Assembly (NCBI RefSeq): GCF_900176275.1
Contig: NZ_FWXD01000007.1
Coordinates: 62,001 to 126,000 of the forward strand
Reading direction: 5' to 3'
Source of the DNA: Andreprevotia lacus DSM 23236
Lineage (GTDB): Bacteria > Pseudomonadota > Gammaproteobacteria > Burkholderiales > Chitinibacteraceae
DNA: 64,000 nt
The translations under genes were made by a program, and so were the position numbers. Shown in pieces: positions 59,049 through 64,000 of this stretch (position 1 is the first letter of the stretch; every line of letters begins with the position of its first letter). Under the pieces are notes generated by a model that was given only the letters and a program-made list of their open reading frames with translations, was not told the DNA's origin and did no database searches.

Positions 59049-60533
59049 ATGAGTCATTCCGAACCAGGTATCAAGGATTTGCCGGCCGAACCCATGCAGG
59101 AGCTGGCAATGCCGCCGCAGCTGTCGCGTCTGAACGATCGCTTCAGCGAGCTGGTCACTGCGGCTCCGCTCACCGGGCTGTTCAAATCGTTCATCGACCC
59201 GGTGGTTGTCGTCGCCGTGCTCTACGGCCTCGCCTGGCCGTTCCAGGTCTCGTTCGACAGCTACAGCTGGCTGCTGGCGGTACTGACTTTTCTGCTGACC
59301 TCGCAAGTGCTCGATGGCGTATTCCTGTTCGTGCCGGGGCACGAGCGCCCGCTGCTGGGGCTGGGCCGGTTCGCCGTGCAATGGCTGTTCATCTGCACCG
59401 TACTGTGCCTGATCGGCTGGGCCACCCGTTTTGCGGCCTACTTTTACCCACCCTATATCCTGACCTGGTTTGCAGTTGCGCCGCTTGCACTCGTTGCCGT
59501 GCATGCCCTGTTCCGCCCGGTACTGCTGGCATCGCGCGAAAGTACGCAGGGTACGCGCAGCGCCGTCATCGTCGGCGCAAACCGGCCAGGTTGCACGCTG
59601 GCCGAAGCACTCATCAACGATCCGCTGCACCGCATCGAGTTCAAGGGGTATTTCGACGACCGGGAACTGCCACGCCTGCCTGGCGTCTCGGCCGACGCCC
59701 TGCTGGGCACCTTGAAAGAGCTGCCTGCCTATGTGCGCCGCAACGGCATACATCACATCTACATTTCGCTGCCGATGAGCTCTCAACCGCGCGTGATGCA
59801 GGTGCTCGATGCGCTGCATGACTCGACCGCATCAATCTACTTTGTGCCCGATCTGTTCGTGTTTGACCTGATCCAGGCGCGCTTTGACCACGTTGCCGGC
59901 ATTCCGGTCGTCACCATTTGCGAAAGCCCCTTTATCGGCCTGCGCGGCGTGCTCAAGCGCTTTTCCGATGTGGTGCTGGCTACCGTGATCCTGGCGCTGA
60001 TCTGGCCGGCGATGCTGATCGTTGCCGCGGCAGTCAAGCTCACCTCCAAGGGGCCGGTGTTGTTCAAGCAACGGCGCTATGGCGCCGATGGCGAGAGCAT
60101 CCTGGTTTACAAATTCCGCTCGATGACGGTCATGGAAGACGGCGACAAGGTGGTACAAGCCACCAAGAACGACCAGCGCCTGACCCCGATCGGGGGCCTC
60201 ATCCGCAAGACATCGATCGACGAGCTGCCGCAGTTCATCAACGTGCTGCAGGGGCGCATGAGCATCGTTGGCCCGCGCCCGCACGCCAATGCACACAACG
60301 AGCAATACCGGGCCCTGATCAAGGGCTACATGATGCGCCACAAGGTCAAGCCGGGCATTACCGGCTGGGCGCAAGTCAACGGCTTTCGCGGTGAGACCGA
60401 CACGCTGGACAAGATGCAGCGCCGCATCGAGTACGACCTTGATTACCTGCGCAACTGGTCCATCTGGCTGGATCTGAAAATCGTCGGCAAGACCATCTCG
60501 ATGATGGTCGTGCGTGACAAAAATGCCTACTGA
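59049..60533 (+). CDS. Undecaprenyl-phosphate sugar-1-phosphate transferase
   Basis: A 494-residue polyisoprenyl-phosphate hexose-1-phosphate transferase (WcaJ/EpsB type). Four N-terminal membrane helices and a Rossmann-like domain (SAVIVGANRPGCTLAEALIN) precede a hairpin helix (VVLATVILALIWPAMLIVAA). The catalytic C-terminal domain has VLFKQRRYGADGESILVYKF, TSIDELPQFINVLQGRMSIV and GPRPHA. It starts the repeat unit by loading the first sugar, probably glucose, on the lipid carrier at the inner membrane. GGAGG lies 9 nt upstream of the ATG. Confidence 0.92.
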   Translation: MSHSEPGIKDLPAEPMQELAMPPQLSRLNDRFSELVTAAPLTGLFKSFIDPVVVVAVLYGLAWPFQVSFDSYSWLLAVLTFLLTSQVLDGVFLFVPGHERPLLGLGRFAVQWLFICTVLCLIGWATRFAAYFYPPYILTWFAVAPLALVAVHALFRPVLLASRESTQGTRSAVIVGANRPGCTLAEALINDPLHRIEFKGYFDDRELPRLPGVSADALLGTLKELPAYVRRNGIHHIYISLPMSSQPRVMQVLDALHDSTASIYFVPDLFVFDLIQARFDHVAGIPVVTICESPFIGLRGVLKRFSDVVLATVILALIWPAMLIVAAAVKLTSKGPVLFKQRRYGADGESILVYKFRSMTVMEDGDKVVQATKNDQRLTPIGGLIRKTSIDELPQFINVLQGRMSIVGPRPHANAHNEQYRALIKGYMMRHKVKPGITGWAQVNGFRGETDTLDKMQRRIEYDLDYLRNWSIWLDLKIVGKTISMMVVRDKNAY

Positions 60534-60558
60534 CCCCACACGATAGACGAGCTGCTTG

Positions 60559-61449
60559 ATGAGCCCACGCCCCCTCCTTGCTGCATTGCTGCCGGTACTG
60601 CTGCTTGCTGCCTGCAAGCAGGCAGAAGAAAAAACAGCGCCCAACCAGGTCATTGCACGCGTCGGCAATGCCGAAATAACCGTGCATCAGCTCAACTACC
60701 TGCTCGCCCAGCATGGCGAACAGGCCGATGCCGCTACCAAACAGCAAATTCTGGACAGCCTGATCGACCAGGAGCTGCTGGTGCAACGTGCCGTTGAAAT
60801 CAAGCTCGACCGAGACCCCGGCGTGGTGCAGGCATTGGAGGCGGCGCGCCGCCAGGTACTGGCACAAGCCGCTGCAGAACGCAGCTTTGCCAAACCACTA
60901 GCGCCGACTCAAGCCGAAGTGAATGCCTTTGTCGAAGGCAATCCGCTGCTGTTCAAGGAGCGCAAGCGCTACGACTTTGAAGTTTTTGCCTTGGGCAACA
61001 ATGTCATCAAGCCCGAGCATGAAGCCGCACTTGATCAAGCGAAGACTGCACGCGATACCGCGGCCCTGCTGACCCGTATTGGCGTGCCCTACCAGCAATC
61101 GGCCCAGCACAAGGTAGCGGAACAACTGCCCATGCAACTGCTGCCGAAAATTGCCGCAATGCATGCCGGCGATATCGTTGCGATGCGTGATGGCGACCAG
61201 ACACTGCTGCTGCAACTGGTCAGCAGCGAGCCAGCCCCGGCCGATGCCGGCCAGCAGGCTGAAACCATCAAGCGCTATTTGCAGACCACCGCCGCGCAAA
61301 CCCGTTTTGCCGAACAACTGGGTGCGCTGCACGCCAGCAGCAAGATTGAATACTTGCAGCGTTTTGCTTCCGCCGTCGCCATGGCACCGGGGGCTGGCCA
61401 GGATGCCGCTGCCGACCATCTCAAAGCCGGCGTGAGGGGGTTGCAATGA
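60559..61449 (+). CDS. epsD: EpsD-type peptidyl-prolyl isomerase lipoprotein
   Basis: A 296-residue lipoprotein precursor with the lipobox LLAAC. The mature protein starts with a SurA-like N-terminal domain (VIARVGNAEITVHQLNYLLA; KQQILDSLIDQELLVQRAVE), followed by a rotamase-like domain (VGNAEI to the AMHAGDIVAMRDGDQTLLLQ block). EpsD-family proteins sit in exopolysaccharide operons and probably help fold export components in the periplasm. The ATG at 60559 follows an in-frame TTG; the lipobox is well placed for either. It overlaps epsE by 4 nt. Confidence 0.85.
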   Translation: MSPRPLLAALLPVLLLAACKQAEEKTAPNQVIARVGNAEITVHQLNYLLAQHGEQADAATKQQILDSLIDQELLVQRAVEIKLDRDPGVVQALEAARRQVLAQAAAERSFAKPLAPTQAEVNAFVEGNPLLFKERKRYDFEVFALGNNVIKPEHEAALDQAKTARDTAALLTRIGVPYQQSAQHKVAEQLPMQLLPKIAAMHAGDIVAMRDGDQTLLLQLVSSEPAPADAGQQAETIKRYLQTTAAQTRFAEQLGALHASSKIEYLQRFASAVAMAPGAGQDAAADHLKAGVRGLQ

Positions 61450-62219
61450 TGCGCCGCGTACTCGTAATGCTGTGCCTGTTTGCAATATCGCTGCCCGCCA
61501 TGGCTACGGGCGAATACCGGCTTGGCGCGGGCGACGTGGTCAAGATCAGCGTCTATGACCACGAAGACCTGCAAGCCGAACTGCAACTGACACAGGGCGG
61601 CGACGTCACCTTCCCGCTCGTCGGGCGTGTGAAGATTGCAGGCCTGACCTTCTCGGAAGCCGAGAAGCTGATCTCCGGAAAACTGATTGACGGCGGCTAT
61701 CTCAAGCAAGCTTTCGTCAACGTGCTGATCAGCCAGTACCACAGCCAGCGTATCTCGGTGATTGGCGAGGTCAACCACCCCGGTCGCTTCGAACTCGACA
61801 GCGCCACGCATCTGGTCGAGGCCATCGCCCTGGCCGGCGGCGTCGCGCCCACCGGCGGCGACAAGGTCATTCTGGTACGCGGCGATACCCGCACCGAGAT
61901 TGCGCTGTCGCAATTTGCCAAGCCGGCCAGTGGCGACGACACGCTGCAACTGCGCAACGGCGATGTGGTGATGGTGCCGCGCAGCCCGCAAATCTATGTC
62001 TATGGCGAGGTCAACCGCCCTGGCGCCTTCCGTCTCGAAAACGGCATGACCGTGGTGCAAGCCATTGCCGCCGCCGGCGGCTTCAACCCGCGCGCCAGCA
62101 AACGCAGCATCGAACTGGAACGACGTCAACCCGACGGCCGCAACGTCACCCTGGATGTACGGCTGAACGATGCAGTGCAGGACAACGACGTCATCAACGT
62201 GCAGGAGAGCCTGTTTTAA
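61446..62219 (+). CDS. epsE: Polysaccharide export protein EpsE (Wza-like)
   Basis: A 257-residue protein. A signal peptide (LVMLCLFAISLPAMA) precedes the poly-export domain YRLGAGDVVKISVYDHEDLQ and two SLBB domains (ISVIGEVNHPGRFELDSATH; IYVYGEVNRPGAFRLENGMT). I see no lipobox Cys, unlike E. coli Wza. It forms the periplasmic/outer-membrane export channel with EpsL and EpsF. It starts with overlapping ATGATG at the epsD stop. Confidence 0.92.
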   Translation: MMRRVLVMLCLFAISLPAMATGEYRLGAGDVVKISVYDHEDLQAELQLTQGGDVTFPLVGRVKIAGLTFSEAEKLISGKLIDGGYLKQAFVNVLISQYHSQRISVIGEVNHPGRFELDSATHLVEAIALAGGVAPTGGDKVILVRGDTRTEIALSQFAKPASGDDTLQLRNGDVVMVPRSPQIYVYGEVNRPGAFRLENGMTVVQAIAAAGGFNPRASKRSIELERRQPDGRNVTLDVRLNDAVQDNDVINVQESLF

Positions 62220-62233
62220 GGCCCGCGATCATC

Positions 62234-63625
62234 ATGCCCACTTCCATTCCGGTTCTCTTGCACATCCTGCGTGCACGCCGCTGGCTGGCCTTGCCAGTGT
62301 TCGCCTTCGTGGTCATCGCCACCGTGGTGGTCAGCCTGCTGCTGCCCAAGCAATACAGCGCCGAAACCACGCTGACACTCGACGTGATCAAAGCCGCTGA
62401 TACCGTAACCGGCCAACAGTCGAATGCTTATCTGGCACCCAGCTATATGGCCACGCAAGTGGAAATCATCGGCAGCGCAGCGGTTGCCGGCAAGGTGGTC
62501 GATGCACTGGGCATCGCCAGGTTGCCTGAAGCGCAGGACGATTTTCGCAAGCACAGCGAAGGCAGCGGCGACATCCGCACCTGGCTGGCGGGCCAGCTGT
62601 TACGCAAGCTCGAAGTAAAGCCCAGCCGCGACAGCAACATCATCAATATCCGCTTCACCGCGACCGACGCCCACTTCGCCGCGCTGACCGCCAATGCGTT
62701 CGCTCGTGCTTATCAGCAAACGCTGGCCGACATCCAGACCGCTACGGCGCAAAAGAAATACGCGTTCTTCCAGTCGCAAATGAAAGGTCTGCAGCTTGAT
62801 CTGGAAAAAGCGCAGCAAAACCTGTCCAACTATCAGCAGCAGGAAGGCATCGTTGCCTCGGATGAGCGTGTTGATGTCGAAATGCAACGGCTGAACGAGA
62901 TCACCACGCAGCTGGTTGGTGCGCAAGCGCAGACGTTTGACGCCCAGTCGCGCGCGCGCGGTGGTACCGCCGCCCCCGACGTCATCAACAACCCGCTGAT
63001 CCAGCAACTGAAAAACCAGCTGGCAGTGCAGGAAGCCAAGTTCAGCGAGACTGCGGCCAAAACCGGCCCCAACCATCCGCATTACCTGCAGGCCAAAGCC
63101 GAGCTGGAGTCCACGCGCAGCCAGCTCAATGCGCTGCTGGGCCAGTATGCCGGTGGTCTGGCCGACACGGCCGGCAACTCGGCTTCGCGCCTGGGCGCGC
63201 TCAAGGAGGCGCTGCAATTGCAGAAGACCCGCGTGCTGGAACTGAAATCGCAGCGCGCACGGCTGGACGTGCTGCAACGCGACGTAGACAGTGCGCAACG
63301 CGCCTACGACACCGCCCAGCAGCGCCTGTCCCAGACACAGCTCGAGAGCCGTGCCGAACAGACCAATGTCAGCGTGCTCAGCGAAGCCACCGAGCCCAGC
63401 CGCCACAGCAAACCGCGCGTTGGCATCAACGTGCTGCTGTCGGTACTGGTTGGCGCCGTACTTGCTGCCGGCTGCGCACTCCTGCGCGAACTGCTCGACC
63501 GCCGCGTGCGTTCAGCCAGCGATTTGCAGCAACTGGCCGGCCTGCCGGTGCTGGCCGACCTGAGCGCCCATCCTCGCCCGACACGGCGCGGCGGCTTTTT
63601 TCAACGCCAGCCGCAAGCGAGCTGA
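62234..63625 (+). CDS. epsF: Chain-length determinant protein EpsF (Wzz-like)
   Basis: A 463-residue inner-membrane protein. The first membrane segment is near residues 16-36 (WLALPVFAFVVIATVVVSLL). A large periplasmic region with long coiled coils follows (MKGLQLDLEKAQQNLSNYQQ; ALQLQKTRVLELKSQRARLD), and the second membrane segment is near the C-terminus (INVLLSVLVGAVLAAGCALL), preceded by EATEPSRHSKPRV. It controls polysaccharide length together with the EpsG tyrosine kinase. It lies 14 bp after epsE. Confidence 0.92.
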   Translation: MPTSIPVLLHILRARRWLALPVFAFVVIATVVVSLLLPKQYSAETTLTLDVIKAADTVTGQQSNAYLAPSYMATQVEIIGSAAVAGKVVDALGIARLPEAQDDFRKHSEGSGDIRTWLAGQLLRKLEVKPSRDSNIINIRFTATDAHFAALTANAFARAYQQTLADIQTATAQKKYAFFQSQMKGLQLDLEKAQQNLSNYQQQEGIVASDERVDVEMQRLNEITTQLVGAQAQTFDAQSRARGGTAAPDVINNPLIQQLKNQLAVQEAKFSETAAKTGPNHPHYLQAKAELESTRSQLNALLGQYAGGLADTAGNSASRLGALKEALQLQKTRVLELKSQRARLDVLQRDVDSAQRAYDTAQQRLSQTQLESRAEQTNVSVLSEATEPSRHSKPRVGINVLLSVLVGAVLAAGCALLRELLDRRVRSASDLQQLAGLPVLADLSAHPRPTRRGGFFQRQPQAS

Positions 63626-63628
63626 TTC

Positions 63629-64000
63629 ATGAACATGCCCAATCCGATCCCGCTGCCGCAAGCCCGCATCGGTACCCTGTTGCTGGAAAGCGGCCGGCTG
63701 ACGCAAAACGATGCTGCCAGGGTGCTCGAACACCAGAAGCGACGCAATCTGCGTTTTGGCGAGGCCGCAATCGAGCTGGGGCTGGTCAGCGAAATCGATA
63801 TCCAGCGCGTATTGTCGACCCAGTTTTCATATTCGTGCGCCATCGGCGGTGACCCTGCGCTCAGCCCTGCGCTGCTGGCCGCCCACAAGCCATTCTCGGC
63901 CGAGGTAGAAGCCTTGCGCAGCCTGCGCAGCCAGTTGCTGCTGCGCTGGTTCGCCGGGGATCAGCATGCATTGATGGTGGTCGGCAGCGAGCCGGGACGG
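63629..64000 (+). CDS. epsG: EpsG-type chain-length tyrosine kinase, partial
   Basis: The first 124 codons of a gene cut by the window edge. It begins MNMPNPIPLPQARIGTLLLE and continues GRLTQNDAARVLEHQKRRNL and FGEAAIELGLVSEIDIQRVL, a GspE-N-like domain found at the start of EpsG proteins, then AEVEALRSLRSQLLLRWF and ALMVVGSEPG, the beginning of the BY-kinase nucleotide-binding domain (its Walker A lies just past the edge). It would phosphorylate itself and control EpsF. It follows epsF by 3 nt. Confidence 0.88.
   Translation, partial: MNMPNPIPLPQARIGTLLLESGRLTQNDAARVLEHQKRRNLRFGEAAIELGLVSEIDIQRVLSTQFSYSCAIGGDPALSPALLAAHKPFSAEVEALRSLRSQLLLRWFAGDQHALMVVGSEPGR

Overview
The window is a GC-rich (roughly 60-65 % G+C), gene-dense stretch of a Gram-negative chromosome. 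The gene set fits a betaproteobacterium: a complete type VI secretion system (T6SS), an imuA-imuB-dnaE2 mutagenesis cassette, an assimilatory nitrate/nitrite operon controlled by NasS-NasT, and an exosortase-B type PEP-CTERM/exopolysaccharide operon of the epsL-D-E-F-G kind. A free-living, biofilm-forming member of the Neisseriales or a related beta-lineage is my best guess. The taxon is an inference. No rRNA, tRNA, CRISPR array, transposase or integrase was seen.

Layout. 1-2.9 kb: an ECF sigma factor with its membrane anti-sigma factor (minus strand, ending in a clear Rho-independent terminator), then a small plus-strand pair (FCP1-like HAD phosphatase and a DUF488 protein). 2.9-8.1 kb: the translesion-mutagenesis operon imuA-imuB-dnaE2 (minus), with a perfect 20-bp palindrome of GAAC-N4-GTTC type in the spacer of its sigma-70 promoter. 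8.2-12.2 kb: a two-gene signalling operon, a triple-PAS hybrid histidine kinase and an HD-GYP response regulator. 12.4-36.2 kb: a minus-strand T6SS locus with all 13 core genes (tssB, C, hcp, E, F, G, clpV, vgrG, A, J, K, L, M), a PAAR tip protein, accessory genes, and two small proteins carrying cysteine-protease-like signatures that are candidate effectors. TssM carries a C-terminal SPOR-like domain while TssL lacks a peptidoglycan-binding domain.

36.5-40.3 kb: a coupled plus-strand trio of a sensor-like membrane protein, a sensor/HAMP-like module fused to an MFS transporter, and an ABC-type substrate-binding protein with no ABC permease or ATPase. 40.3-43.8 kb: glycerate kinase, gamma-glutamyltranspeptidase and a GFA-family protein. 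44.1-56.5 kb: nitrate assimilation. nasT-nasS precede a leader with two NtrC-like sites, a perfect sigma-54 promoter, a two-hairpin ANTAR target and a terminator. Then come a nitrate transporter, nirB, nirD, nasA, the siroheme methyltransferase gene cobA, and molybdenum-cofactor genes moaD, moaE, mobA, moaA and a mobB that appears frameshifted at its start. These genes take up nitrate, reduce it to ammonium and build the needed siroheme and molybdopterin cofactors.

56.5-57.3 kb is a long AT-rich regulatory region with a perfect TGTGA-N6-TCACA site and a sigma-54-like promoter. 57.3-64 kb: a PEP-CTERM protein followed by epsL, a polyprenyl-phosphate sugar-1-phosphate transferase, epsD, epsE, epsF and the start of epsG, which is cut by the window edge. 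This is a Wzx/Wzy-type exopolysaccharide assembly and export operon.
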